A stretch of 64,000 nt of DNA. Source: Rhizobium hidalgonense. GTDB taxonomy: Bacteria; Pseudomonadota; Alphaproteobacteria; Rhizobiales; Rhizobiaceae. The notes below the pieces were generated by a model, which was given only the letters and a program-made list of their open reading frames with translations, ran no database searches and was not told the DNA's origin. Shown piece after piece: positions 36,259 to 46,173 of this stretch. The first letter of the stretch is position 1; each line of letters opens with the position of its first letter. The DNA lies in NCBI RefSeq assembly GCF_002914525.1, contig NZ_LODW01000045.1, positions 1 through 64,000 of the forward strand, given 5' to 3'. Made by a program: the position numbers and the translations under genes.

Positions 36259-36672
36259 CTATGGGTTTCGAAGCTTGCTGGAGGCTGGCGTTGCGAATTG
36301 CTGATCGATGACATCATAGACGGCATTATCGTCGGCCTCGCGACGCTCGGCCTCGAGGGCCTCTTTCATGCCTTCTTCGAAACGGTCGCCCTTGGCGCGC
36401 TCGCGCGCCAGCCGCATCTCGTGGACCTCCTGCATGCCGGTCAGCTGCTTGTCCTTGATGCTGAGCCTGCCGAATCGGTCGGCGTAGTTCTGCGAGAAGG
36501 CATGGTGGACCGGGTCCATCGAGCCGAGCGCGACGATGACGTCGTCCATCGCCGCATTGACTTCGACGCGCTGGCGGCTGGTTTCGGCCAGATCGTTCTC
36601 GGCCATTCTTTCGATATGCCGCTGCACCGAGAGCAGTCGCTTGAGCTTCTGGGAGCGGTTCCTCTCGACCAT
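36259..36672 (-). CDS. FliJ-like coiled-coil flagellar protein
   Basis: A 137-residue protein, charged and predicted helical almost throughout (RLLSVQRHIERMAENDLAETSRQRVEV, then MQEVHEMRLARERAKGDRFEEGMKEALEAE). Size, coiled-coil nature and place between fliR and flgJ suggest a FliJ-type export chaperone, but the sequence match is too weak to name it. The ATG at 36672 has GAGG upstream and lies 7 bases after the fliR stop; the frame open to 36738 overlaps fliR and was rejected. Confidence 0.6.
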   Translation of the reverse strand: MVERNRSQKLKRLLSVQRHIERMAENDLAETSRQRVEVNAAMDDVIVALGSMDPVHHAFSQNYADRFGRLSIKDKQLTGMQEVHEMRLARERAKGDRFEEGMKEALEAERREADDNAVYDVIDQQFATPASSKLRNP

Positions 36673-36679
36673 GACAGCC

Positions 36680-37432
36680 TCATCGCCCGATATAGATGGA
36701 GCCGAAGGACTGGCCGAACTGGCTGACCAACGCCGCAATCGAGAAATAGATCAGGAACAGCCCGCCCATCAGCAGATAGGGTGTGGAGATGAAGTAGACC
36801 GGGATCTGCGGCGCCAGCTTGTTGATGAAGCCGATCGAGACGTTGAAGATCAGGCCGTAGATCAAAAACGGGCTCGACAGCCGCAGCATGATGTAGGTGG
36901 TCTGCTCCAGCGTATCGGTAAAGGAGATGAGCGTCGCGCGCATCTGCATCAAGCCGCCGAAGGGCATGGTTGTGTAGGAATCGACCAGCGCCCGAAAGAC
37001 GATGTGATGGAAATCCATGATGAAGAGGATCATGATGCCGGCAAAGGTGATAAAGGCGGACAGGCTGGTCTCCGGCGTATCTTCGATGATGTCTGCGGAG
37101 CCCGGCTGGGTATAGCCGACCATCATGGCGAGGATCGTCGCGGCGAACTGCATGCCTAGCGTGTAGATTCGCGCCAGCATGCCGTACATCACGCCGATCA
37201 GCGATTCGCTGAAAATCAGGCCGATATAGGTTGCCGAACTGGTGTGGACGGCCGGATAGACCGTGTCCCAAAGCAGCGGCATGACGGCGATCGATAGCGC
37301 GCCGGCGATGAAGACGCGCAGCTGTTCGGGCACGCGCGCCGAGGAAAAACCCGGAAGAGCCAGCACACAGCCACCGATCCGGCAGAAAACCAGAAACAGC
37401 GCGAGAACGGTCCCTTGCGGGTCTGTTATCAT
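36680..37432 (-). CDS. fliR: Flagellar export gate protein FliR
   Basis: Core membrane subunit of the flagellar type III export gate, 250 residues with about six hydrophobic segments. Family features include the N-terminal [25 protein letters not shown] and [33 protein letters not shown]. It overlaps the end of flhA by 4 bases (ATGA), so translation is coupled. FliP, FliQ and FlhA are all in the window; FlhB is not. Confidence 0.95.
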   Translation of the reverse strand: MITDPQGTVLALFLVFCRIGGCVLALPGFSSARVPEQLRVFIAGALSIAVMPLLWDTVYPAVHTSSATYIGLIFSESLIGVMYGMLARIYTLGMQFAATILAMMVGYTQPGSADIIEDTPETSLSAFITFAGIMILFIMDFHHIVFRALVDSYTTMPFGGLMQMRATLISFTDTLEQTTYIMLRLSSPFLIYGLIFNVSIGFINKLAPQIPVYFISTPYLLMGGLFLIYFSIAALVSQFGQSFGSIYIGR

Positions 37433-39516
37433 GAAATAGAGCCCAAAATCTTTATCTCGATGCCCTTGGCCAGTTCGACATGCGACAGGACCGGGAGCGT
37501 GGCGAACAGCCGTTCGATGATCATGCGCACATAGGAGCGTGTTTCCGGCGACGTGACAAGGGCGAATGGCAGGCCGCGATCCATGAACTCACGGATAACT
37601 TTGGTGGCCTGCTCGCTGAATTCTTCCAGGCTGCGCGGGTCGATGTCGAATTCGATCACCTCGCCCTTGGCGTCGCGCTTCAGCGCCTGGTGAAAAGCGA
37701 GATCCCATTTGCTGCCGAGCCTCAGCACGCGCAGCACGCCATTGTCGGCGAGGTCGCCGCAGAGCTGCTGGGCCATGCGGATGCGGACATGCTCGACGAT
37801 CTGCTCGGTCTTCCTGACATGCGGGGCAAGCTCGGCCACCGCTTCGAGAATGAGGTGCAGGTTGCGGATCGAGACGCGTTCAGCAAGCAGGAGCTTGAGC
37901 ACCGCCTGTAGGCCCGAATAGGACATGTGCGACGAGCAGATCTCGTCGGCGAGCTTCTTGTATTCAGGATCGAGCCGGTCGATCAGCACCTTGACGTCCT
38001 TGTAGGACAGAAGCTGCGGCAGGTTGTTGCGGATGACCTCGCTCATATGTGTCAGCACGACGGAGACGTTGTCGATCGGCTGGAAGCCCTCCCGCTTCAG
38101 ATCGTCGGCAAAATTTTCGAGGATCGAGACGGCCGGCATGCCGAAGGCGGGTTCGCGGATTTCGTCGCCGGGAATGCTGGGCTTGCGGCCGGCGCCGGTG
38201 ACGACGAGGACCTCGCCGACCCGCAGCAGGTTGGAGGCAACCGTCGTGCCGTGGATGCGGATCTGGTAGGACTTCTCGGCGATGGCGATATCATCCGTCA
38301 CCTTGATCTCGGGCACGACGAAGCCGTATTGCGTGGCGAATTTCTTGCGCATCTTGCCGACGCGGAAAGCGAGCTCCTGATGAGCGCCGAGCAGGCGCGT
38401 CGAGACCATCTTGCCGAGTGCGAGTTCGATCTCGGAGGTGCGCAGCACCGACTTGACCGAATCCTTTTCCAGTTCCTTGCTCTGGACGACCTTCTTTTCC
38501 TCCTGTTCGCGGCGAAGCATGTTTTCCGCCTCGACCTGACGGGGAATGAACCATGCGCCGAAGGCAAGAAGGCTGCCGAGGATCATGAAGGGGACAAACG
38601 GCAGGCCCGGCATGAGGGCGAGGACAAACATCAGAACGGCCGAGACCGAGAGCGCACGGGGATAGCCGCTCAGCTGGTTGACGACAGCCTGGTCGGTGGA
38701 GCCGGTGGTGCCGCCGCGCGAGACGAGCAGGCCGGCGGCCAGCGAGACGATGAGGGCCGGCATCTGCGAGACCAGACCGTCGCCGACGGAGAGCTTGACG
38801 AAAACATCGGCTGCTTCGCCGATCGGCATACCGTGGCGGAAATAGCCGATGATGATGCCGCCGAAGACGTTGATCGCGGTAATGATGAGGCCGGCAACGG
38901 CATCGCCGCGCACGAATTTCGAGGCACCGTCCATCGCACCGAAGAAGGAGCTTTCCTCTTCGAGCTCCCTGCGCCGGCGCTGGGCTTCCTTCTCGTCGAT
39001 GATACCAGCCGAGAGATCGGCGTCGATCGACATCTGCTTGCCGGGAATGGCATCGAGGGTGAAACGCGCGCCGACTTCGGCGATACGCGTGGCGCCCTTG
39101 GTGATGACGATGAAGTTGATGGTGATGAGGATCAGGAAGACGATCAGACCGATGACGAAGTCGCCGGACATGACAAGGCTTGCGAAACCGGCGATGACGC
39201 CGCCTGCTGCATCGTGACCTTCATTGCCGTGGGACAGGATGACGCGGGTCGTCGCGATGTTCAGCGCCAGCCGGGTCATCGTCGCGATCAGCAGAATGGT
39301 TGGGAAAGACGAGAAATCGAGCGGTTTCTGGATCCACAGCGCGACCATCAGGATCAGCACCGAAAAGGCGATCGAGAAGGCCAGTCCCATGTCGATCAGG
39401 AAGGCTGGGATCGGCAGGAAGAGAATGCAGATGATGCCGATGATGCCAAGGGCAAAACCCACATCGCGTAGGCTCGGGGCAACTTTCGGAAGGGGGAGTG
39501 CAGGTGGTTGCGCCAT
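37429..39516 (-). CDS. flhA: Flagellar export protein FlhA
   Basis: Largest export-gate component, 695 residues. Eight membrane segments fill the first ~330 residues, with the FHIPEP signature region around [34 protein letters not shown]. The cytoplasmic C-terminal domain (about 350-695), which docks substrates and chaperones, holds [17 protein letters not shown] at its membrane side and [25 protein letters not shown] further on. Length is normal. It lies 90 bases after fliQ and overlaps fliR. Confidence 0.96.
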   Translation of the reverse strand: MAQPPALPLPKVAPSLRDVGFALGIIGIICILFLPIPAFLIDMGLAFSIAFSVLILMVALWIQKPLDFSSFPTILLIATMTRLALNIATTRVILSHGNEGHDAAGGVIAGFASLVMSGDFVIGLIVFLILITINFIVITKGATRIAEVGARFTLDAIPGKQMSIDADLSAGIIDEKEAQRRRRELEEESSFFGAMDGASKFVRGDAVAGLIITAINVFGGIIIGYFRHGMPIGEAADVFVKLSVGDGLVSQMPALIVSLAAGLLVSRGGTTGSTDQAVVNQLSGYPRALSVSAVLMFVLALMPGLPFVPFMILGSLLAFGAWFIPRQVEAENMLRREQEEKKVVQSKELEKDSVKSVLRTSEIELALGKMVSTRLLGAHQELAFRVGKMRKKFATQYGFVVPEIKVTDDIAIAEKSYQIRIHGTTVASNLLRVGEVLVVTGAGRKPSIPGDEIREPAFGMPAVSILENFADDLKREGFQPIDNVSVVLTHMSEVIRNNLPQLLSYKDVKVLIDRLDPEYKKLADEICSSHMSYSGLQAVLKLLLAERVSIRNLHLILEAVAELAPHVRKTEQIVEHVRIRMAQQLCGDLADNGVLRVLRLGSKWDLAFHQALKRDAKGEVIEFDIDPRSLEEFSEQATKVIREFMDRGLPFALVTSPETRSYVRMIIERLFATLPVLSHVELAKGIEIKILGSIS

Positions 39517-39606
39517 ATCGATTCCGTCTCTTCATGAGAGGAGGCGGACATGCAGTCCGCCCAATTCGGATCGAGACTTAAATGGCGAAGCTTGCGCGAA
39601 GTTGGC

Positions 39607-39873
39607 TCAGAAGCCCGACTGGATGCGCGAGAAGACCAGATTGGTGAAAATGGAGATCTGCGAGCCGACGAAGGGGGCGGTGACGCCGACCACGACCAGC
39701 ACGGCGACGATCTTCGGCACGAAGGTCAGTGTTGCCTCCTGCACCTGGGTCAGCGCCTGGATCAAGGCGATGACGAGACCCACTACCATCGCGGCGAGGA
39801 CCGCCGGACCGGAGGCTATGAGCACGGTCCAGATCGCCGCTTGGAACAGATCCAGTGCATCAGCTTCATTCAT
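39607..39873 (-). CDS. fliQ: Flagellar export protein FliQ
   Basis: Small export-gate subunit of 88 residues with two membrane segments (about 14-38 and 48-72). The family pattern ALDLFQAAIWTVLIASGPAVLAAMVVGLVIALIQALTQVQE begins near residue 5 (shown here in parts: GLVIALIQALTQVQE). It lies between flgD and flhA in the same direction. The ribosome-binding site GAGGTTGCC is weak but the start fits other FliQ proteins. Confidence 0.93.
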   Translation of the reverse strand: MNEADALDLFQAAIWTVLIASGPAVLAAMVVGLVIALIQALTQVQEATLTFVPKIVAVLVVVGVTAPFVGSQISIFTNLVFSRIQSGF

Positions 39874-39961
39874 CTGAAGGCAACCTCATATCGCCTTGAA
39901 GCGGCCCCGCCATGTTAGGGGCCGCGATTGATTGGATTATCCGGCGCATCGCGCCGTAGCA

Positions 39962-40411
39962 TCAGGACTCGCTGCTGTCCGTTGTCGTGGTGGTCGTGGT
40001 CGGTGCCTGGCTGGCAACAGTGATTCCCGCCTGCACGAGTATCTTACCGCCATCCTTGGTCGTCGCAATGATGCCGTCGGAATAAACTTTGACGGAATCG
40101 ACGATGCCTTTGACAGTGCCGTCGGCGCTTTCCATGTATTTTCCGACGTAGCTGCTTGCCTGGGTGAGGCTTGAGCTCGACAGAAGCGTATCCAGCTTGG
40201 TGTTGGTCTGGATCGTCTGCTCGACCTGCGAGAAACTTGCCAGCTGTGACATCTGCTCGCTGGCATCGACCGGATCGGTCGGATCCTGGTTCTTCATCTG
40301 CGCGATGAGCAGCTGGAGGAAATTGTCGTAGTTCAGCGTCGCCTTCTTCTGGGCCGAACTCGTCGAGTTCGATGTCGAAGTGCTCACGCCTGATGTTGCA
40401 TCTACCGCCAT
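39962..40411 (-). CDS. flgD: Flagellar hook-capping protein FlgD
   Basis: Scaffold that caps the growing hook. At 149 residues it is short, as in other Rhizobiales. The N-terminal signature [40 protein letters not shown] (in part [14 protein letters not shown]) matches FlgD strongly; the FnIII-like C-terminal domain found in enterobacterial FlgD is missing and replaced by a threonine-rich tail ([11 protein letters not shown]). Start ATG 40411 has GGGAGA upstream and overlaps the flbT end by 10 bases. Confidence 0.92.
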   Translation of the reverse strand: MAVDATSGVSTSTSNSTSSAQKKATLNYDNFLQLLIAQMKNQDPTDPVDASEQMSQLASFSQVEQTIQTNTKLDTLLSSSSLTQASSYVGKYMESADGTVKGIVDSVKVYSDGIIATTKDGGKILVQAGITVASQAPTTTTTTTDSSES

Positions 40412-40851
40412 GGTGCAATCTCCCTGCGAATCTGCTCGACCATCGTCGGCGGCATTTCGTGGTTGTTGAGGATATTGTCTTCGATTGCATAGAGGCCGCG
40501 GATGGCCTTCAGCGCGTCGAAAGCGCGGCCGGTCGAGACGAGTGCATCGATGCGCTTCAGTTCGGCGAGGATTTCCTCGTTCTTGAAGCAGGTGAGCAGC
40601 ATGGTGATCGACTTGCGGAACATCGCCGTCGAGTGGTCCTTGCCCTCGGGATTGATGAGGATCATCTGCGCGATGAAGTAGAGCTGACGCAGCGGTGTGG
40701 TGGCGCCTTCCGGCTGGAGGACGTGGTTTTCGAGAAGGAACGTCACATCATTCAGGAATTCCAGCGCGACCTTCCGGTCGACGCGCAGGACGGCGCCGTT
40801 GATGAAGATTCTTTCTCCGGCTTTCAGAGAAATGCGAAGTGTACTTTTCAT
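40402..40851 (-). CDS. flbT: Flagellin mRNA regulator FlbT
   Basis: Post-transcriptional regulator of 149 residues. The family region [28 protein letters not shown] and [22 protein letters not shown] identify it. In Caulobacter FlbT binds the 5' untranslated region of flagellin mRNA and promotes its decay until the hook is complete; rhizobial and Brucella versions can act positively on flagellin. The flagellin leaders in this window are the natural targets. Start overlaps flaF by 4 bases (ATGA), fitting the FlaF/FlbT pair that acts together. Confidence 0.95.
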   Translation of the reverse strand: MKSTLRISLKAGERIFINGAVLRVDRKVALEFLNDVTFLLENHVLQPEGATTPLRQLYFIAQMILINPEGKDHSTAMFRKSITMLLTCFKNEEILAELKRIDALVSTGRAFDALKAIRGLYAIEDNILNNHEMPPTMVEQIRREIAPWR

Positions 40852-41195
40852 TTAAGTCCATCCCTGATGATGGTGGTAACGTCGATGATGCCCTGGTAAT
40901 TGTTCGACAGACGTTTTCGGATCCTGTCGCATTCCTTCAATATCCAGATCGCAATCGAGATGAGGTTGGCCCTGAGCTCGATCTCCAGCTGGTTGTCGGG
41001 ATGTTTCAGATCCTCGATGAAGCTGATCCAGACCCGGCGCGTATAAAACAGGGCTTCGATGGCTTCCCGACCGTATTTTTCCTTATCGCGCGCCAGCGAC
41101 AGCAGGTCTATGGACCGGTCAAGGACCTGCCATTCCCGCTCTTTCGCGTCGGCCACCGAGTCCTGCATGACTTCGGCATAAGAGAACTGATACAT
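40848..41195 (-). CDS. flaF: Flagellin synthesis regulator FlaF
   Basis: A 115-residue alphaproteobacterial protein that acts with FlbT in flagellin synthesis and secretion. Family features are [14 protein letters not shown] at the start and [33 protein letters not shown] (in part [16 protein letters not shown]). It lies 36 bases after flgL and is coupled to flbT. In Caulobacter FlaF opposes FlbT; the balance here is not known. Confidence 0.94.
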   Translation of the reverse strand: MYQFSYAEVMQDSVADAKEREWQVLDRSIDLLSLARDKEKYGREAIEALFYTRRVWISFIEDLKHPDNQLEIELRANLISIAIWILKECDRIRKRLSNNYQGIIDVTTIIRDGLK

Positions 41196-41231
41196 TCATG
41201 CATCCTTCTTAATCTTGCGCGCCTTTGATCA

Positions 41232-42284
41232 TCAAAGGTAGTTTACGAGACTCAACTGCTGGATCTTCGAGACGATCGTGTAAGCCGTTTCAAGCTGCGT
41301 TTCCAAAGTCTTGACGAGGGTCGATGCCTCGTAGGGATCGACGCCCTGGAGATCGACGAGCTTGTTCTTGATAATATTCGACTGGGCGTCGAGGGCGTCG
41401 TTGGACTTCTTGACGCGCTCCTGGGAAAGGCCGAGCTGGCTTGCCTGCGTCACGAGGCCGCTGGTCGCCTTCGTGGTGTAGGTGATCGCCTGCTTCGACA
41501 CCGTGCTCATCGCATCGGCACTGAGGTTCTGGCCGAGCAGCGCCGAGGTCATCACCGAGGCGAGCGCCATGTAGCGCATGCCTTCGGAATTGGCGTTGGT
41601 CGAGGATTCGATCACTTCGGAATTGCTGATGCGGCTCGTCATGTTCTGGCTCGATGCCTGCGACCAGCCGGTCGTCGCATTCGTCCAGTTTGCCTGGCTG
41701 AACATCGGCTCGACCGTCGTCGTGATGAAGGTCTGCATTTCAGCGCCGGTGAGAGCGCTGACCGCCTTCGGCGGGACGAGAGCGCCGGCATAGGTGTTCA
41801 GTGCTGTGACGATGGCCGCACTCGTCGCCGTCGTCTTGTCGGTCAGCGGCTGCACATCGGTGTTGATGCCCGAGAACAGATATTCGCCATTCACCATTGT
41901 ATTGGCCGTGTCCATCATGGTGGACAGAGCGCTGGTCGCCGACTGGATGGCGACGGTGACGCTGCCGGGATCGTGGCTGCCCTGGAGCGCCGTCAGCTTC
42001 GAAACCAGGCCGTCGCCGACGTCCTTCATCTTGGAGAGGCCGAGCTGCGAGGATTCCATGCGGGCGGTGACGAGCGAATTGCTTGCTTTGATCGAGTCGA
42101 TCCGGTCGGTTTCGCGGCTGAAGTCGACGCTTCTCGCGGCATTGCCGCCGAGCGAGACACCGATATCCGCATAGACACCCGTCGTTGCTTCCATCGTCGC
42201 CTTGGTCATCTGGTTCTGCGCCTGACGGATCGTCAACCGCATCGCATTCTGAATGGCCGAACTTGAAATAAATGAGCTCTTCAT
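41232..42284 (-). CDS. flgL: Hook-filament junction protein FlgL
   Basis: Second hook-associated protein (HAP3), 350 residues, joining the hook to the filament. It shows the flagellin-like N-terminal helix (SFISSSAIQNAMRLTIRQAQNQMTKA in part) and C-terminal helix ending KTLETQLETAYTIVSKIQQLSLVNYL (in part). Length fits. It directly follows flgK with a 3-base gap. Confidence 0.92.
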   Translation of the reverse strand: MKSSFISSSAIQNAMRLTIRQAQNQMTKATMEATTGVYADIGVSLGGNAARSVDFSRETDRIDSIKASNSLVTARMESSQLGLSKMKDVGDGLVSKLTALQGSHDPGSVTVAIQSATSALSTMMDTANTMVNGEYLFSGINTDVQPLTDKTTATSAAIVTALNTYAGALVPPKAVSALTGAEMQTFITTTVEPMFSQANWTNATTGWSQASSQNMTSRISNSEVIESSTNANSEGMRYMALASVMTSALLGQNLSADAMSTVSKQAITYTTKATSGLVTQASQLGLSQERVKKSNDALDAQSNIIKNKLVDLQGVDPYEASTLVKTLETQLETAYTIVSKIQQLSLVNYL

Positions 42285-42287
42285 GGC

Positions 42288-43775
42288 TTAACTCGCAATA
42301 TCCAGCAATGACTTCAGCATTTCGTCGACGGCATTCAGAATCTTGGTCGCCGCCTTGTAGGACTGCTCTATGTCGAGGAGCAGCGTCAGTTCCTCGTCGA
42401 GGTTGACGCCGGTCTCATTGGAATAGGCTTCATCGGAGCGCGACAGCGCCGCCGAGCTGTTCTCCGCCGCCGTCGTGGCGTTGCTGCGGTACTGCTCGAG
42501 CCAGCCGAGGGAATTGGTGGCATATTCCATGATGCTGACGTTGGAATCGATGCCGGTCGTCGCGTCGAAACCGACCGCTGGTCCCGCTGCCGGGTCGAAA
42601 TCCATGTCGGAGCCCAGCGCCGTGTAGAGACGATCGAGCTCCGTCGTATAACCGCTGAGGTGGGTGGGATTGCTGACGAGGCCGTTGGCATTGACGCCGC
42701 CATCACGCAGGCGCATCGGATCGCCGCCCTGCGAGGTGATGACGCGGCTGCTGACGGTGATGGTCGAGGCCATGCCGGCAACCGCGGTGGCGCCAGTATC
42801 GACCGTACCGCCGCTCCAGGTGAAGAGGCCGGGCACATAGGCCGGGCCGGCTGCCGTGTTCTGCTCCTTGAAAAGCGAGACCAGGCCACGGGCGATTTCA
42901 TCGAGCTGCTTCTGGAAGTTGGGGGCGATCTCGTCACGAACCTGGAGGAGCGACTGGAGGCTTCCCTGCCCCGTCGTCGTCGATCCGCTGCCGCGCGCAA
43001 GTGCGACACCGTCGATATAGACCGAATTTCCGACCGTGGTAGCGGTGTAGACGTCCTGAGACTTGAACGTCACCTTGCGCGGGACCGTCTCGAAAAGGAT
43101 TGTCCCGTCGGAGGTGCTCAGCACCATGTCGTTGTTGTCGCGCGTCGTCGTGTTGACGCCGACGATCTGCGAAATCTGCTTGAGCGCTTTCTCGCGCTCG
43201 TCGAGCGCGCCCGATGCATCCGCACCCGAGGCCGTGGCGGTCTTCACCGCATTGTTGGCCTTCTCGAAGTCGCTGAGCAGAGTATTCAGTTTATCGACGT
43301 CGGTGGCGATCTGCTTGTCGGCGGTGGCGCGGACGTCCTGCACGGATTGCGAGGCATTGTTCAGCGAGTTGGCGACATCCTGTGCGGCAGTGATCGCGCC
43401 CTGGGCAGCAACCGTGCTGCCCGGCGTCGTGCGGAAGGCCTGAAGCTTCTGCTGGAAAATCCCGAGATAGGTGGATGGCGACGTTTCGTAGTCGTTGCCA
43501 CCCATGATCGACTTGAGGTCCTCGAGGCCGCCCAGCAATGCCTGCTGGGCGCTGTCCTGTGAGGAGGTCTTCAGATATTGGCGCAGCAGGGCATCTTCCT
43601 GTGCCCGGTCGATCTTGACGACCTGCGCGCCGTTCAAGGACGTGGTGAGCATCGCCTGTCGGCGCACGTAATCTTTGTTGCCCGCGTTCGAGATATTGTT
43701 CGATACGACACTGCTCTGCGTGCCGGTATTGTTGAATATGTTCTGCGCGGTATTAAGTGCGGATGTGAGCGACAT
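42288..43775 (-). CDS. flgK: Hook-associated protein FlgK
   Basis: First hook-associated protein (HAP1), 495 residues. The N-terminus (TSALNTAQNIFNNTGTQSSVVSNNISNAGNKDYVRR in part) and the C-terminal rod-like helix (GVNLDEELTLLLDIEQSYKAATKILNAVDEML in part) carry the axial-protein motifs. The middle variable region is typical. Located between flgE and flgL, 19 bases after flgE. Confidence 0.93.
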   Translation of the reverse strand: MSLTSALNTAQNIFNNTGTQSSVVSNNISNAGNKDYVRRQAMLTTSLNGAQVVKIDRAQEDALLRQYLKTSSQDSAQQALLGGLEDLKSIMGGNDYETSPSTYLGIFQQKLQAFRTTPGSTVAAQGAITAAQDVANSLNNASQSVQDVRATADKQIATDVDKLNTLLSDFEKANNAVKTATASGADASGALDEREKALKQISQIVGVNTTTRDNNDMVLSTSDGTILFETVPRKVTFKSQDVYTATTVGNSVYIDGVALARGSGSTTTGQGSLQSLLQVRDEIAPNFQKQLDEIARGLVSLFKEQNTAAGPAYVPGLFTWSGGTVDTGATAVAGMASTITVSSRVITSQGGDPMRLRDGGVNANGLVSNPTHLSGYTTELDRLYTALGSDMDFDPAAGPAVGFDATTGIDSNVSIMEYATNSLGWLEQYRSNATTAAENSSAALSRSDEAYSNETGVNLDEELTLLLDIEQSYKAATKILNAVDEMLKSLLDIAS

Positions 43776-43794
43776 AGCTTACCCGTTACCCTGC

Positions 43795-45096
43795 TTATCT
43801 CTTGAGGTTGACGAGAACGTCCATGATGTCGGAACCCGTCTGGAAGACTTTGGAATTGGCGGTATAGCTGCGCTGCGATTCGATCATCTCGGTCAGCTCG
43901 CCGGCAAGATCGACGTTCGAACCTTCAAGAGCGCCCGATTTGATCGTGCCGAGGCCATTGGTCTGCGGGAAGCCGGTGACGGTGACACCCGACTGGCCGT
44001 TGGCGCTGTAGACGTTGCCGCTCATCAGCGTCAGCTTGTCCGGGCTTGCGACGTTGGCGAGCGGGATGCGATAGAGCGGCTTGGTGCTACCGTCTTCATA
44101 CTTGGCGTAGACAATGCCGTCGCCATCGATCGTGACGTCCTTGACCGGGGTCGCCGCCTGGCCGTTCGGCGTGCCAGTGCCGGCAAAGGCGGCGCCGAGC
44201 TGCGTCAAGCCGGAAAAATCCATCGCGATCGTCTGGCCGGTCACCGTATCGGCGATGTTAACGGCACCGCTCGAGGTCATCTTGCCGTTGGCGTCAAAGG
44301 TGAGCGTGCCCGTGCCGACGGCGCCACCGGCGGTGTAAGGGAAGGATGTCGTGCCGCCGACCGCCGCATTGGCGTTGCGGAACATCGCAACTTCCCAAGT
44401 GGCCGCTGTTGCGGGCGGTGCCGGCGGCGGTGCCGCCGCGACCGAGGTCTTGGTGAAATAGAAGTCGTACATCACCTTGTTGCCGAGACGGTCGTAGGCG
44501 ACCATCGAGACCTTCTTGGTGTCGGCCGTCGTAGTGGCAAGGTTGGCGCTCGGAGCCGTCGCAGGCGCGACCGGGATATTGGCGTTGGAATCGAGATTCC
44601 CCTTGAAGACACCCGACGTCGAGGCGATGGCGGTCAGCCCGTCCTGGCTGACGTTGACGGGAACGAGGCCATCGAAGCCATTGACGACAACGGCGGGGGA
44701 GCCGGAGTCGTAGGAATACCCCATCAGCTGGAAGCCGGCGGCATTGACGAGATTGCCTTCATCGTCTTTCTGGAAGTCGCCGGCGCGGGTCAGAACCGGC
44801 GTACCGTCGGCACCCTGAACGATGAAGAAGCCGTCGCCCGAAATTGCGAGGTCGGTGCCCGAGGTGGTGTAGGAGATGTCGCCCTGGTCGGAGACGGCCT
44901 GGCGGACCGAGGATTGAACGCCGCCCGAATTGTAGTTGCCGCCCGAGGAAGGCAGGACCAGCGACGAGAAGCTCGTCGACACGGCCTTGTAGCCGGTGGT
45001 GTTCACGTTGGCGATGTTGTCGGCGACGGTGCTGAGGCGGTTCGCCTGTGCGTTCATCCCCGATACCGCCGTCTTCATGCTGCCGAAAATGCTCAT
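43795..45096 (-). CDS. flgE: Flagellar hook protein FlgE
   Basis: Main hook subunit, 433 residues. The N-terminal axial motif SGMNAQANRLSTVADNIANVNTTGYK (in part) and the matching C-terminal ELTEMIESQRSYTANSKVFQTGSD (in part) identify it, as does NYNSGGVQSSVRQAVSDQGD. The ATG at 45096 is preceded by GAGG at 7 bases. First gene of the long series that ends at 34638; rem lies 125 bases upstream on the same strand, so a promoter for class II/III genes probably sits at 45097-45221. Confidence 0.94.
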   Translation of the reverse strand: MSIFGSMKTAVSGMNAQANRLSTVADNIANVNTTGYKAVSTSFSSLVLPSSGGNYNSGGVQSSVRQAVSDQGDISYTTSGTDLAISGDGFFIVQGADGTPVLTRAGDFQKDDEGNLVNAAGFQLMGYSYDSGSPAVVVNGFDGLVPVNVSQDGLTAIASTSGVFKGNLDSNANIPVAPATAPSANLATTTADTKKVSMVAYDRLGNKVMYDFYFTKTSVAAAPPPAPPATAATWEVAMFRNANAAVGGTTSFPYTAGGAVGTGTLTFDANGKMTSSGAVNIADTVTGQTIAMDFSGLTQLGAAFAGTGTPNGQAATPVKDVTIDGDGIVYAKYEDGSTKPLYRIPLANVASPDKLTLMSGNVYSANGQSGVTVTGFPQTNGLGTIKSGALEGSNVDLAGELTEMIESQRSYTANSKVFQTGSDIMDVLVNLKR

Positions 45097-45221
45097 CTGA
45101 AAACCTCGTTTTACCTGTTAAACTCGAGAGTATTTGTCGGGCCTTGCGTGAAGCTGTCTGTCATGGCGCACTGCCAGGCTAATATCGAGGTTCAGCCGGG
45201 CGCCGCCGCCCGGCCGGAAAA

Positions 45222-45893
45222 TCAGGCCCAGTCGATGCAGTAGCCAAGGAAGCGCTTGGAATCGACCGGATCGACGCCGAGCTTTTTGCGCAGCTTCTTG
45301 CGCAGCTTCGAGATATGGCTTTCGACGACGTTCTCTTCGACCTCTTCATCGAAGACGCCGTAGATGGCGTTGAAGATCTGGGTCTTGGTGACCCGGCGAC
45401 CGCGATTGGCGATCAGATATTCGAGGATGCGGCGCTCGCGCCGGGGAAGCGCGAAGACTTCGCCGTTGATCTCGGGGTCCCGACCGTCCGAGAAGACGCG
45501 GATCCCGCCGATTTCGGTGTAGTTGGCGATCGCCTTCAGCCGGCGCCGGATCGCAGCCGCCCTTGCGAGGATTTCGCGCGGGTGCACCGGTTTGCGCACC
45601 ACGTCGTCGACGCCGCAATCGAACAGCGCAAGGGTGTTTTCGAGAGAGGGCTGGTCGCTGACCGCAATCACCGGCGCCATCGACCGGTCCCGGATCGCCC
45701 GGGGGAGTTCGAGGTTGCGCTGGCCCTGACCGATCAGGAAGGCCTCGACTGCCGCTATATCGGAATCGGCGGCGGTCTGTACCCACTCGCCGAATTCGGT
45801 TGGATCAAAGCCGGTGGAGGGAATGCCCTCACGGCCAAACAGAGATGTGTATCCATCTTTCACGAGCTCACGCTCATCAACCACGACGATCAT
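45222..45893 (-). CDS. rem: Flagellar master regulator Rem/FtcR
   Basis: OmpR-like transcriptional activator of 223 residues, the exact length of S. meliloti Rem, which switches on flagellar genes under VisNR control; FtcR is the Brucella ortholog. The N-terminal receiver-like domain (1-120) has VVVDERE instead of the double-Asp pocket and Glu50 where the phospho-acceptor Asp is expected, while the lysine in VRKPVHP is kept. The C-terminal winged helix includes [21 protein letters not shown] and [13 protein letters not shown]. The missing Asp indicates phosphorylation-independent action. Confidence 0.93.
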   Translation of the reverse strand: MIVVVDERELVKDGYTSLFGREGIPSTGFDPTEFGEWVQTAADSDIAAVEAFLIGQGQRNLELPRAIRDRSMAPVIAVSDQPSLENTLALFDCGVDDVVRKPVHPREILARAAAIRRRLKAIANYTEIGGIRVFSDGRDPEINGEVFALPRRERRILEYLIANRGRRVTKTQIFNAIYGVFDEEVEENVVESHISKLRKKLRKKLGVDPVDSKRFLGYCIDWA

Positions 45894-46039
45894 TCGTCCG
45901 CCTCCGAATCAGTGTGGCACTTCAATGATCTATGGGTACGAATCGTGCGAATCGGCGACAACTCGTTAAAGTTAATGGCAGAAACTAATAATTGATTAAG
46001 ATCCGGGTGGCGATTTGATCTATATCTAGTGGGTCTGGC

Positions 46040-46058
46040 ATTTTGTGCACACCAAAAT
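46040..46058. promoter_or_regulatory. Imperfect palindrome upstream of rem
   Basis: ATTTTG (46040-46045) and CAAAAT (46053-46058) are inverted across 7 bases, 147 bases upstream of the rem start. The 19-base size suits a LuxR-type dimer such as VisNR, the known activator of rem in S. meliloti. Assignment is by position and size only. Confidence 0.35.
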
Positions 46059-46122
46059 TTCGTGGAAAAGTTAACACTCCCTTAATTATGACTTGCGCAC
46101 GCGATTCATGCCGGATTCCTGC

Positions 46123-46152
46123 CATATTGTGACACAGTTTCGTCACAATATG
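46123..46152. repeat. Perfect 11-bp inverted repeat between the mot operon and rem
   Basis: CATATTGTGAC (46123-46133) and GTCACAATATG (46142-46152) flank 8 bases. It begins 22 bases past the lytic transglycosylase stop. It has no T run on the minus strand, so it is either a weak terminator or a protein-binding site; the TGTGA...TCACA arms, 10 bases apart, do not fit standard CRP spacing of 6. Confidence 0.6.
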
Positions 46153-46173
46153 CCTCTTCTATTTTTGGTTGAA

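Noticed and set aside
37927..39471. A 514-residue open frame on the plus strand
   Set aside because: It is antisense to flhA, and its product is mostly Asp, Glu and Gly with no domain.
43675..45243. A 522-residue open frame on the plus strand
   Set aside because: It is antisense to flgE; no ribosome site or domain.
46123..46152. CRP site
   Set aside because: The TGTGA and TCACA arms are 10 bases apart, not 6, so a standard CRP/FNR site does not fit.
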